From positions 1 through 64,000 of the forward strand of contig CAKTDC010000010.1 in assembly GCA_934541015.1 (NCBI GenBank): a stretch of 64,000 bases of DNA. The letters run 5' to 3'. The first letter of the stretch is position 1, and each line of letters opens with the position of its first letter. Positions 1 through 9,391 of the stretch are shown here, one piece after another. Source of the stretch: an uncultured Luteimonas sp. (lineage in GTDB: Bacteria; Pseudomonadota; Gammaproteobacteria; Xanthomonadales; Xanthomonadaceae). Both the position numbers and the translations under genes were made by a program. Under the pieces are notes generated by a model, which ran no database searches, was not told the DNA's origin, and saw only the letters and a list, made by a program, of their open reading frames with translations.

Positions 1-528
1 CTTGGCCGCGATCCCCGGCCGCCAGGACGCGGCTCGTTGCTGCGTCTGGTTCGGTGCTTCGGGAGCAAGTGCTTTGCTGCCCAAACGAAGTGGAGTCGTC
101 AACGGATCGATGGGGCGTCCCGGGCCGGGGAATTGCGGCGAGCAGCGCATGGATGCGCTGCGGCGGCGAGTCAGCCATGGGTGAACGCGCACGGCTTGCG
201 CGGCACTGCCGCGCGTGCGCGCGAACGCCCGGCGCGCTGCGCCGGGCCGGACCGCGGAGCGGGCTGACCGAGCCGGGTAGCAATCCCCGGCCCGGGACGA
301 CCCTCTGTCCGCAAGCCCCGATCCAGCTCTGCTCTTGCGATCCCCCCGCACTTGGGAGAAGAACTTTTTGTGCATCTTCTCCTGAGCGCGGGAAGGTTTC
401 CGGTTCGGCCGTCCGGCCGTCGGACGGACGCCGCGCGCTGCGTCCGGGTCGCCGGATTGCCCGCCAGGCCGGGTTCGATTCCAGGCCACGGGGCATAATT
501 CCCGGACTTCCATTTTCCGGAGCCCGGC
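1..528. other. Intergenic region upstream of hutU, no gene recognised
   Basis: No reading frame here has recognisable protein character; the open frames are low-complexity Arg/Pro/Ala translations expected from GC-rich DNA. A perfect 7-bp hairpin (CCGTCCG, loop GCCGT, CGGACGG) lies at 409-427, and a T-loop-like string GGTTCGATTCC at about 472-482 is not part of a foldable tRNA. The region may hold the end of an upstream locus and the hutU leader, but I see no clear promoter. Confidence 0.5.
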
Positions 529-2202
<1,674 letters not shown>

Positions 2203-2397
2203 GAGGCCGCAACGCCACGCATTGCGGTCAAACCGGTTTCGTGTCTTTGTCGATGCAGGACGACTGGGCGGGTTGCCGCTGTCCGACCGGCAGTCTCCAG
2301 GCGCCTGGTTGCGTCGATCCCGATCGTGCTGCAACTGCCGGAAGGCCCCCGGCAGGGCGGCGGCCGTGAATGTGTCCAGCGACCGGGGTAGCAGGGT

Positions 2398-2907
2398 TCA
2401 GGGTGCTTCCGTTCCCGGATCGGCGAACAGCCTGCGGTAGTCGGCCAGCGCCGCGCGCATGCCGGCGACCGGGGAGGCGTCGGCCGGATTGGCGCGCAGC
2501 GCGCCGGTGGCGGCCATCAGGCGCGCGAGCACGCCGTGCAGGGCGGCGTCGGGTTCGGGCTCCAGCCGGCAGTTGGCGAACATGTCGCGGATGGCGGCGT
2601 CGATCCCGTCGGCGAGCGCGAGTGCGTCGCTGTCGGCCAGGTGGCCCATCTCGTGGTGGGCGAGGGTGTCCACGGCGGCGGCGACGCGGGCCATGCCCGC
2701 GACCAGCGGTGCGTCCGGCGTCCACGGCACGTGGCCGGCGGCGACGGTGGCCGGTGCGGTCGCTGCGTGGGCACCGGCATGCGTCGCATGCGCGTGGTGG
2801 GCGGCATGGTCGGCAGGCTGCCCGTGCACGCCGTGCTCGTGCTGCGCGGAGGCCGTTGCCGATGCCAGGACCAGGCCGGCGACCAGAAGCGGGAAGAGGA
2901 TGTTCAT
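2398..2907 (-). CDS. His-rich exported protein of unknown function
   Basis: The 169-residue product starts with a clear Sec signal peptide (MNILFPLLVAGLVLASATASA). A histidine-rich stretch follows directly (HEHGVHG, HAAHHAHATHAGAHAA, residues about 22-52), then an Ala-rich helical domain with HHEMGHLADSD and one cysteine in MFANC. The histidine cluster suggests periplasmic binding of a transition metal, but this is inferred from composition only. The start at 2907 was chosen because the signal peptide begins there; an upstream in-frame ATG would add 24 unconvincing residues. It is convergent with hutU and separated from it by about 195 bases that contain only a weak hairpin (CCGCAA/TTGCGG, 2207-2227). 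I do not recognise a named family with certainty. Confidence 0.75.
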   Translation of the reverse strand: MNILFPLLVAGLVLASATASAQHEHGVHGQPADHAAHHAHATHAGAHAATAPATVAAGHVPWTPDAPLVAGMARVAAAVDTLAHHEMGHLADSDALALADGIDAAIRDMFANCRLEPEPDAALHGVLARLMAATGALRANPADASPVAGMRAALADYRRLFADPGTEAP

Positions 2908-3052
2908 GGCTTGCCCGGAAGCGGAGGGGTCGGGAAATGGTAGGCGCCAATGCCCGCATCCGCCCCTGACCGGGGTCAAGCAGCGGACTGCTTCCGGGTG
3001 CCGCGCCGTTGCTGGAACACAGCGGACCGCGCTCGCGGAAAGTGCCTGAACG

Positions 3053-3061
3053 TGCTATAAT
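3053..3061 (+). promoter_or_regulatory. Extended -10 promoter (TGC-TATAAT)
   Basis: The sequence reads TGCTATAAT, a perfect -10 hexamer at 3056-3061 with the TGn extension. No good -35 box is visible 17 bases upstream, which fits an extended -10 promoter. It is followed by an AT-rich leader that stands out in this GC-rich genome, with a GGAGG ribosome-binding-like site at 3098-3102. It could drive a small RNA or the short reading frame that follows, and possibly the permease some 440 bases further on. Confidence 0.55.
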
Positions 3062-3131
3062 TCTCCGCGTAAGTTGTTGTAATCATTGAAATTAATGGAG
3101 GATCAAAATTACCAGTCATCTCAAGCAGCTC

Positions 3132-3389
3132 ATGTCCATTTTCCCCAGCCACACCTCGCGCGTCGGCCCGCGGCCGGCCCATCGCCGGGCGCCGCATGTC
3201 GCGGACGTCACCCGCAATCGCGCCGCCATGCCCAAGGCCCCGGTGGCCACGTCTGCGGCATCGGGCAGCACGCCCGCCGCAAGCCAGGGCCGCGGCAGCC
3301 GCCCGTTCCCGGCCTATACCCGCGCCCGCTACCTCCCGCATTCGAGCCCTGCGTACCGGCGCCGCCAGCCGATGTTCCGCATCTCGTAA
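3132..3389 (+). CDS. Doubtful small Arg/Pro-rich protein
   Basis: The ATG frame gives 85 residues (MSIFPSHTSRVGPRP...), very basic and Pro/Ser/Arg-rich, without a recognisable domain. In the same frame the reading continues upstream to codons ATT ACC AGT CAT CTC AAG CAG CTC just before the ATG. A good GGAGG at 3098-3102 sits 5 bases before the ATT at 3108 but about 29 bases before the ATG at 3132. A non-standard AUU start is therefore possible, giving 93 residues. The alternative is a small RNA or untranslated leader in which the frame is accidental. The strong promoter just upstream is the main reason to list it. Confidence 0.25.
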   Translation: MSIFPSHTSRVGPRPAHRRAPHVADVTRNRAAMPKAPVATSAASGSTPAASQGRGSRPFPAYTRARYLPHSSPAYRRRQPMFRIS

Positions 3390-3534
3390 GCGCGTCCACC
3401 GCGGCTGACCGCGGTCGCGGGGCGTCGGATCGGTCGGCATTGCCCCGGTTCCGTGCCGCGGCGTAATCTGGGAAATTGCCCGCACGCCCACCGGGGTTGC
3501 GCGGGTGCCCACACATGCCGCGAGCCGCACCCGA

Positions 3535-5052
3535 ATGAGTCCGACGCCCCGTCCCCAGGCCAGCCCGTCGCGCAGCCTGTTCCGCACCAAGTCGATCGAA
3601 CAGACCATTGCCGACGCGGCCGAGCCCGGGCGCCGGCTCAAGCGTTCGCTCAGCGCCTGGGACCTGATGATCCTGGGCGTGGCGGTCGCGGTCGGGGCGG
3701 GGATCTTCTCGGTGGGCGCGCGTGCGGCGGGCAGCTTCGCCGGGCCCGCGGTGTCGCTGTCGTTCGTGCTTGCGGCGCTGGCCTGCGCGCTGGCGATCAT
3801 GTGCTACGCCGAGTTCGCTTCCAGCATTCCCGTCGCCGGCAGCGCCTACACCTACACCTACGCCACCCTGGGCGAGTTCATCGCCTGGATCATCGGCTGG
3901 GACCTGATCCTCGAACTGCTCACCGCCGCCGCGGTGATCGCCAAGTACTGGGGCATCTACCTGGCGATGGTGTTCGAGCTGTTCGACGTGCACATACCGA
4001 CGACGATCGACATCTTCGGCGTCGGCGTGGACTGGGGGCCGCTGTTCATTACCGGCGTGTTCACCGCGCTGCTGATCGCTGGCACCAAGATCTCGGCGCG
4101 GGTCAACAACGTGTTCACGGTGATCAAGGTGGGCATCGTGGTGTTCGTGATCGTGGTCGGGCTCACCTACTTCAACGCCGACAACCTCAGCCCCTTCATC
4201 CCGCCTGCCGTGCCGACCGCAGGCGGCAGCGCGGATGTCTGGTCGCAGTCGCTGTTCTCGTGGATGACCGGCGCCGAGCCGGCGCGCTACGGCATTGCCG
4301 GCGTGCTCTCGGGCGCGGCGCTGGTGTTCTTCGCCTTCATCGGCTTCGACGTGGTGGCGACCTCGGCCGAGGAGGTCAAGGACCCGCAGCGCACCCTGCC
4401 GCTGGGCATCTTCGGCGGGCTGGCGCTGGTGACCCTGCTGTATATCGGCGTCGCCTTCGCCTTGACCGGGATGGTGCCGTACACGCTGCTGGCCGAAGCC
4501 GAGAACCCCTCGCTGGCCACTGCCTTCGTGGCGGTGGGCGCGGGCTGGGCGGCGCAGGTGATCTCGGTGGGCATCCTGGTCGGCCTGACCACGGTGATCA
4601 TGGTGCTGCTGATGGGCCTGTCGCGGGTGCTGCTGGCGATGAGCCGCGACGGCCTGCTGCCGCGCTGGCTCAGCGTCACCTCGGAAACCCGCAGGACGCC
4701 GGTGCGCCTGCAGCTCATCACCGGCGCCGCGGTGGCGCTGCTGGCCGGCTTCACCCGGGTGGAGATCCTGGAAGAGATGATCAACATCGGCACGCTCTCG
4801 GCCTTCGTGCTGGTCAGCATCGCGGTGGTGGTGCTGCGGCACCGGCGCCCGGACCTGCAGCGTGCCTACCGGGTGCCGTTCTCGCCGGTGCTGCCGATCG
4901 TCTCGGCGCTGCTGTGCTTCTACCTGATGCTCAACCTGACCACGCTGACCTGGGTGCGCTTCGCGGTCTGGCTGGCGGTCGGCGCGGCGCTCTATTTCGC
5001 CTACGGACGGCGGCATTCGCGGGTGGGGCTGTCGGCCGAAGCGGGCGGCTGA
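3535..5052 (+). CDS. APC-family amino acid permease (cationic amino acid transporter type)
   Basis: This integral inner-membrane protein of 505 residues is predicted to import amino acids by proton or cation symport. It belongs to the amino acid-polyamine-organocation superfamily, closest in appearance to the CAT/YfnA group. The N-terminus has the family signature (RSLSAWDLMILGVAVAVGAGIFS), and about 12 hydrophobic segments follow, including FIGFDVVATSAEEVKDPQRTLP, the conserved segment between the sixth helix and the next. A GTG codon 30 bases upstream would add ten residues, but the ATG at 3535 gives the more typical N-terminus. It stands alone. Substrate cannot be told from sequence. Confidence 0.88.
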   Translation: MSPTPRPQASPSRSLFRTKSIEQTIADAAEPGRRLKRSLSAWDLMILGVAVAVGAGIFSVGARAAGSFAGPAVSLSFVLAALACALAIMCYAEFASSIPVAGSAYTYTYATLGEFIAWIIGWDLILELLTAAAVIAKYWGIYLAMVFELFDVHIPTTIDIFGVGVDWGPLFITGVFTALLIAGTKISARVNNVFTVIKVGIVVFVIVVGLTYFNADNLSPFIPPAVPTAGGSADVWSQSLFSWMTGAEPARYGIAGVLSGAALVFFAFIGFDVVATSAEEVKDPQRTLPLGIFGGLALVTLLYIGVAFALTGMVPYTLLAEAENPSLATAFVAVGAGWAAQVISVGILVGLTTVIMVLLMGLSRVLLAMSRDGLLPRWLSVTSETRRTPVRLQLITGAAVALLAGFTRVEILEEMINIGTLSAFVLVSIAVVVLRHRRPDLQRAYRVPFSPVLPIVSALLCFYLMLNLTTLTWVRFAVWLAVGAALYFAYGRRHSRVGLSAEAGG

Positions 5053-5340
5053 CAGCCGCCGCGGCTCCGGGTTGTCCGGGTTCGTGGCGCTGATGGGCCA
5101 GCCTGACGGCGGCAGCCGCTCCCGGCGCCGGGCACGCGGATCGCGGAAGCGGTGCGTCGCGGTCGGTCACGTCCGCGGCCCGCGGGCCGTCAAGGCACCC
5201 GGTTCCCCGGATTGCCCGGTGAACGTGGGGCGAGGCGCCGGATCGGTGTGGGACCATGCCGGAGGGAACTGCCGTCCGCCCGGGTCTGGCCGATGACGGC
5301 AGGGCGCGTGCGCCGGGCCGGCGGGGCGGAGGAGGTGGTG

Positions 5341-5589
5341 ATGCATATCGTTGGCGCGCTGTTTCTGATCTTCATGGGCGCGGGCGTGCTGGCCGTGGCC
5401 TGGAACGGGATCCGGACGGGAGAGGTGCCGGCCGGTGCCAACTTCTTCAGGGGAACCTGGCGGCCCAGCCGCGAGGACAACCCCGTCGCCTTCCACTTCT
5501 TCCTGCTGCTGTACCTGTGCGGCGGGGCGGCGATGGTGGTCTGGGGGCTGCTGATCCTGGCGGGGAAGGCAGCGCCGCTGCCGCTGTAG
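5341..5589 (+). CDS. Small two-helix membrane protein
   Basis: The 82-residue product begins MHIVGALFLIFMGAGVLAVAW, a first membrane helix. A polar segment (GEVPAGANFFRGTWRPSREDNP) follows, then a second helix (FHFFLLLYLCGGAAMVVWGLLILAG). The ATG was chosen because the hydrophobic segment begins there and GGAGGAGG lies a few bases upstream (about 5328-5336). No function is recognised. The next gene, in the same direction about 100 bases on, also encodes a small membrane protein, so the two may be cotranscribed. Confidence 0.6.
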   Translation: MHIVGALFLIFMGAGVLAVAWNGIRTGEVPAGANFFRGTWRPSREDNPVAFHFFLLLYLCGGAAMVVWGLLILAGKAAPLPL

Positions 5590-5693
5590 CGGCGTCGGCT
5601 CCTGCCGGCGACGCCTGCGTGCCGCTGTCACGTCACATCCCGCCTCCCGCCGGCATCATGGTGGGCATCGACCACCAATTCAGGAGAATGCAC

Positions 5694-5933
5694 ATGGGCG
5701 GACAGGGTTCTGCGGGCAATGTGATCGCCGCGATCTGCAGTTTCTTCGTCCCCGGCCTCGGCCAGCTGGTCCAGGGCCGTCTGCTGTCGGCGATCCTGTG
5801 GTTCCTCGCGGCCTGCGCCGCCTTCGCGGTGACCTGGCTGGTCACGCTGTCGCTGTTTCCCTTCGGCTGGTTCCTGGTGAGCGTGTTCTCCTGCATCAAC
5901 GCGGCGCTGTTCAGACGGTCCGGCGGGCGCTGA
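5694..5933 (+). CDS. Small membrane protein with a TM2-like PGLGQ motif
   Basis: This 79-residue protein has two hydrophobic helices. The first half contains FFVPGLGQLVQGR, a motif typical of TM2/YqaE-like and related small membrane proteins; the second helix is WFLAACAAFAVTWLVTLSLF. The ATG at 5694 lies six bases after AGGAGA and is preferred over an ATG at 5688, which is too close to that site. The function of such proteins is unknown; several are induced by envelope stress. The downstream neighbour is convergent. Confidence 0.6.
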   Translation: MGGQGSAGNVIAAICSFFVPGLGQLVQGRLLSAILWFLAACAAFAVTWLVTLSLFPFGWFLVSVFSCINAALFRRSGGR

Positions 5934-5951
5934 GGCCAGCGCGGACGGGCG

Positions 5952-7046
5952 TCAGCGCTGCAGGCACTGCCGGTAGCGCGCGTCGACGCGGTTGGCGAAC
6001 CACTCCGTGGTCAGCTCGCGGGTGATCTTGGGGCTGTCCAGGCGGATGCCCGGGATCATGGCGCGCGGCAGCGGTTTGCCGGCGGTGCGCTCGGCGATGG
6101 CGAACACCCGCTCGTGCAGCGCGCTGTCGCTGAATTCCAGCTGGTTGCCGCGCTCGAGCTCGCGGCGGATGCGGCGCTCGTCCATCCCCAGCTGCGCCGA
6201 CAGCGCGCGCACCGCGATCTCGGTGCGGCCGGGACGGTCGAGCGGGGCGCCGGGGAGGAGCAGGTCGCCGTCGAGTTCCAGTGGAATGCCGGTGGCGATC
6301 CGCACCGCGTTCTGGAACGCCGCGTTTCGGCTGGCGTACCAGCCGGCGTTGTAGTCGGCGAATCGGTGCACCTTGCGCGTGTACGGCGTCCGGTAGCCGA
6401 GCAGGTGCATGATCCCGAAGTACAGGCCGCCGCGGCGGGTGAACACCTCGCTGCGGATGCCCGCCGCCACCGGGTAGGGATAGCCGGCGGCATTGGCTTC
6501 GGCGAAGGCGATGCCGACTTGCATGGTGCCGCCGGTCTGCACCGGGTTTTTCCCGGCGAACAGTCGCTGGCCCATGGGCACGCGCCCGATCAGGTCCTCG
6601 TACAGCTCGCTCAGCTCGCGCTCGCTGCGCACCCGCTGCAGCCGTTCGCCATAGCTGCGGCCGTCGCCGGACCTGAGTTTCAGCGCGCCGTCGACCAGCA
6701 GCTTCGGAATGCGCAGCGCTTCGGCGCGCCGGTCGATCTCGGCGCGGGCGATCCGCGGCAGGCCGGGCACGCCCGGATCGGCGACATAGCCCGATTCCTG
6801 CTCGATCACCGCCAGCACCGCGCAGATGTTCTCGGGGTTGGCCCGGATGCGCTGGCTGGTCAGCGCCACCTGGATGTCGGCGGCCCAGCCCTCGCGGTCG
6901 GCGGTGCCGGTCGGGATGCGGCGCGCCACCTCGGCGCGGATTTCCGCGGGCGTGGCCTCGCGCTCGGCCGGCGGCTGGGTCGAGCAGGCGGCGAGCAGCA
7001 GCGCCGCCGCCAGCGCCGCGGTCAGCCGGAAGTGCGCGCGCGCCAC
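5952..7046 (-). CDS. DUF1615 lipoprotein, YaiW-like
   Basis: The product starts with a lipoprotein signal (LTAALAAALLLAACS, lipobox LAAC). A DUF1615-type domain follows, recognised from IPTGTADREGWAADI, VIEQESGYVADP, MQVGIAF and HRFADYNAGWYASRNAAFQ. E. coli YaiW, an outer-membrane lipoprotein linked to uptake of peptide antibiotics through SbmA, is the best-known member. The GTG start at 7046 gives 364 residues, about YaiW length, and overlaps the upstream membrane-protein gene by 25 bases, indicating coupled expression. The EQESGY stretch resembles the catalytic Glu region of lysozyme-like folds, but I cannot show activity. Confidence 0.75.
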   Translation of the reverse strand: MARAHFRLTAALAAALLLAACSTQPPAEREATPAEIRAEVARRIPTGTADREGWAADIQVALTSQRIRANPENICAVLAVIEQESGYVADPGVPGLPRIARAEIDRRAEALRIPKLLVDGALKLRSGDGRSYGERLQRVRSERELSELYEDLIGRVPMGQRLFAGKNPVQTGGTMQVGIAFAEANAAGYPYPVAAGIRSEVFTRRGGLYFGIMHLLGYRTPYTRKVHRFADYNAGWYASRNAAFQNAVRIATGIPLELDGDLLLPGAPLDRPGRTEIAVRALSAQLGMDERRIRRELERGNQLEFSDSALHERVFAIAERTAGKPLPRAMIPGIRLDSPKITRELTTEWFANRVDARYRQCLQR

Positions 7047-7555
7047 AGGATCAGGCCGTAGACGAGGACGGAGGCCAGCACGTAGACCATTTCGACCGCC
7101 CGGCGCCGCGCCGGGTTGCCGCGGCTGCGGGTCGCGTCGATCACGAACTGGCGCAGGAGGAAGGTGTACAGCACGTAGTACAGCATCGGGATGACGTGGG
7201 CCTGCCAGGGATAGTCGTCGATGTTGCGGCCGAAGCGCGCCAGGATCCAGCCGATCTGGGCGTGGATCCCGAACACGCCCAGCGCGCCGTTGATCAGCAT
7301 CCATTTGACCTGGTCGCGCCCGAAGATCGCCAGGTAGAACACGAGATAGACCGCGATCGCGATGCCCCCGTGCATGAACAGGAAGCCCAGGTCGGGCTGC
7401 CGCTCCTGGTAGGCGATCACGAATCCGGAGATCCCGAAGCCGAGCATGTGCACGCCGAAGAACGGATAGACCATGCAGCCGAGCCGGTTGGCCGAAGCGG
7501 CGGCTGGCGGCGGCTCCGCCGCTGCCGTGACCGGGCTGTCCGTCCCTTCCGCCAT
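7022..7555 (-). CDS. Multi-spanning membrane protein of unknown function
   Basis: About 177 residues from the ATG at 7555, with a short Pro/Ala-rich cytoplasmic N-terminus and four to five hydrophobic helices (MVYPFFGVHMLGFGISGF, GGIAIAVYLVFYLAIFG, the HVIPMLYYVLYTFLLRQF region, VYVLASVLVYGLILW). An alternative ATG six codons upstream is possible. It overlaps the start of the YaiW-like lipoprotein gene, so the two form an operon. No family is recognised; a role linked to that lipoprotein is inference from position only. Confidence 0.65.
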   Translation of the reverse strand: MAEGTDSPVTAAAEPPPAAASANRLGCMVYPFFGVHMLGFGISGFVIAYQERQPDLGFLFMHGGIAIAVYLVFYLAIFGRDQVKWMLINGALGVFGIHAQIGWILARFGRNIDDYPWQAHVIPMLYYVLYTFLLRQFVIDATRSRGNPARRRAVEMVYVLASVLVYGLILWRARTSG

Positions 7556-7636
7556 CGCCGCCTCGCCCCGCATCCGATGGTGCGCATGATTGTGCGCGCC
7601 GCCGGCGGGCGCAAGCGGAGGTCGCGGCGGCGGCCG

Positions 7637-7996
7637 TCAGCCGGCCATCTCGAATACGGTCCGGAAGCCGCCGAAGATCATCCTGGCGCCGTCGAAGGGC
7701 ATCGGATTGGCCACCGGGTCCATGCGCGGATCCTGCATCATCCGGTCCATGGCCGCGTCGCGCGCCGCCTTGTCGGGCCATTCGACCCAGGCGAACACCA
7801 CCGTCTCGTCCCCGCTGGCCTGCACCGAGCGGGGGAAGTCGGTGACCTTGCCGTCGGGAACATCGTCGCCCCAGCACTCGACCACTCGGGTCGCGCCGTA
7901 CTCGATGAACACCGGATCGAAGCGGCGGGCGTGTTCGATGAACGCCTCGCGGTTGGCCGTGGGGACGGCCATGACGAAACCGTCGATGTAGGACAT
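7637..7996 (-). CDS. DUF1428 family protein (YbaA-like)
   Basis: This cytoplasmic protein of 119 residues matches the DUF1428/YbaA family in length and in conserved segments: YIDGFVMAVPTANREAF, CWGDDVPDGK, the FAWVEWPDKAARD region, RMMQDPRM and MPFDGARMIFGGF near the C-terminus. The fold is a dimeric alpha/beta barrel like that of antibiotic-biosynthesis monooxygenases; no reaction is established. The start was chosen at MSYIDGF, which matches family N-termini. It is transcribed divergently from the cytochrome-rhodanese gene. Confidence 0.88.
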   Translation of the reverse strand: MSYIDGFVMAVPTANREAFIEHARRFDPVFIEYGATRVVECWGDDVPDGKVTDFPRSVQASGDETVVFAWVEWPDKAARDAAMDRMMQDPRMDPVANPMPFDGARMIFGGFRTVFEMAG

Positions 7997-8095
7997 GGGC
8001 TGGCTCCTGCGGGTCGAATGCCGGATCGTGGGGGCAATGACGTTAAGCTGGGGAGAGGGCGGCGCTGCGGCCGCCCGCCGCGATTCTGGAGCCCG

Positions 8096-9184
8096 ATGAT
8101 GACGCAACGCATCGCTTTGCTGCTGCTGGCCGCCGCCGGCCTGCTCTGGTCCGGCCTCGCCGCCGCGCAGAGGCCGGCGCTGGATGCGGAGGAAGCGCGC
8201 CAGGCGGCGGCCGACTACCAGCGCTACTGCGCGCTCTGTCACGGCGCCGACCGCGAAGGCCACGCCAACGACCACGCGCCGTCGCTGCGCTCGAAGTCGC
8301 TGATCGAATCCGGGTTCCCGATGGTGATGTTCGAGGCCATCGCCTACGGCCGCCCGGGCACGCCGATGGGCGGTTACTACGAGGAGATCGGGGGGCCGCT
8401 GAGCCGCGGCGAGATCAGCCGGCTCACCGCCTGGCTGCGCGACGCCTCGGGGGTGCATGTCGAGCAGTGGGACTACGAGCGCGGGTTCGAGCGCCTCGGC
8501 GGCGATATCGCCAGGGGTGCTGTCCTGTACGCGCAGCACTGCGCCGAGTGCCACGGCGGCAAGGGCGAAGGCGGCACCGGCACGGCGCTGGCCAACGCCA
8601 CCATGCTGGCGCTGACGCCGGACCACTTCCTGCGCCACGCCATCGTCCACGGCCGCCAGGACACGCCGATGCAGGCCTACGCGGGCGTGCTGTCCGAGGC
8701 CGAGATCGACGGCGTCACCGCCTACCTGCGCAGCCGCGGCGGCGGCGAGGCCGTGACCAGCCGGCCGCTGCAGCGGCCGCCGGGGCTGGACGAATACGTG
8801 ATCAATCCCGGCGCCGCCGCCCCCGACTTCGGCGCCCTCAGGGAGGGCCGCTACGTCGATGCGGCCACGCTCGACCGGGAGCTGAAGGCGCGACGGCGGA
8901 TGGTGCTGCTGGACACGCGCGTGGCCTCGATGTGGCAGATGGCGCATATCGAAGGCGCGGTGCCGCTGCCCTACTACAGCAATCGCGAGCAGGTGCTGGC
9001 GGGGCTGCCGCGGGACGGCACCTGGATCGTTGCCTACTGCGAGTGCCCGCGCGCGGCGGCCGACTCGGTGGTCCGCCGCCTGCGCGAGGCCGGGTTCGCC
9101 AATACCGCGGTGCTGTGGGAAGGCATCCAGGGCTGGGTCAGCCTGGGCTATCCGGTGGTGGCGGGGGATGTGTCGGAACGGTGA
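8096..9184 (+). CDS. Exported di-heme cytochrome c fused to a rhodanese domain
   Basis: The 362-residue protein has a Sec signal peptide (RIALLLLAAAGLLWSGLAAAQ), then two cytochrome c domains with heme motifs CALCH (about residues 45-49) and CAECH (about 148-152). A C-terminal rhodanese domain covers about residues 255-360. In the latter, LLDTR is the usual rhodanese substrate-side motif and YCECPR contains the expected catalytic-loop cysteine, with a second cysteine two residues before or after it. It should be periplasmic, combining electron transfer with sulfur-group transfer, perhaps in sulfane or thiosulfate chemistry; this is inference. ATG codons at 8096 and 8099 are both possible. Neighbours give no functional hint. 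Confidence 0.85.
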   Translation: MMTQRIALLLLAAAGLLWSGLAAAQRPALDAEEARQAAADYQRYCALCHGADREGHANDHAPSLRSKSLIESGFPMVMFEAIAYGRPGTPMGGYYEEIGGPLSRGEISRLTAWLRDASGVHVEQWDYERGFERLGGDIARGAVLYAQHCAECHGGKGEGGTGTALANATMLALTPDHFLRHAIVHGRQDTPMQAYAGVLSEAEIDGVTAYLRSRGGGEAVTSRPLQRPPGLDEYVINPGAAAPDFGALREGRYVDAATLDRELKARRRMVLLDTRVASMWQMAHIEGAVPLPYYSNREQVLAGLPRDGTWIVAYCECPRAAADSVVRRLREAGFANTAVLWEGIQGWVSLGYPVVAGDVSER

Positions 9185-9207
9185 GCGCATTGGCGTGGCG
9201 TGCGGCG

Positions 9208-9261
9208 ATTGTCCCCGGCACCGTTTTCGGCACCGTCTCCAGATTGTCCCCGGCACCATTT
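9208..9261. repeat. Paired 19-bp dispersed repeat, copy A
   Basis: Two direct copies of a motif close to ATTGTCCCCGGCACCATTT lie about 33 bases apart, the first with a diverged end (CACCGTTTT). The same paired arrangement occurs before the selenocysteine tRNA near 28971-29018. They occupy the space between the cytochrome-rhodanese gene and the next lipoprotein gene. They look like a dispersed intergenic element rather than a promoter. Confidence 0.6.
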
Positions 9262-9391
9262 GGCAAGGCGTCTGTTGGAGGCAAAAGTACGCAGCCGGCA
9301 GCGCCGGATTCACCCCGCGTTCGGTTCGGCATCCTTGGCGCCACTACACTGGAGGCCTGTGGATCGACGTGCCGCGGTCCTCCTGCCCCCG

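Larger units (their letters stand above)
2908..3534. other. Long intergenic region with a promoter and AT-rich leader
   Basis: This stretch separates the His-rich protein from the amino-acid permease. It holds an extended -10 promoter, an unusually AT-rich segment (about 3056-3112) and a doubtful Arg/Pro-rich reading frame, each listed separately. The rest, including about 3390-3534 before the permease, shows nothing recognisable. Confidence 0.6.

Noticed and set aside
440..500. tRNA-like T-loop (GGTTCGATTCC) upstream of hutU
   Set aside because: No acceptor, D or anticodon arms can be formed with the surrounding bases.
3208..5016. Minus-strand frame of about 600 codons opposite the permease
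   Set aside because: Highly charged His/Arg/Asp/Gln-rich translation typical of the complement of a membrane-protein gene; no family resemblance.
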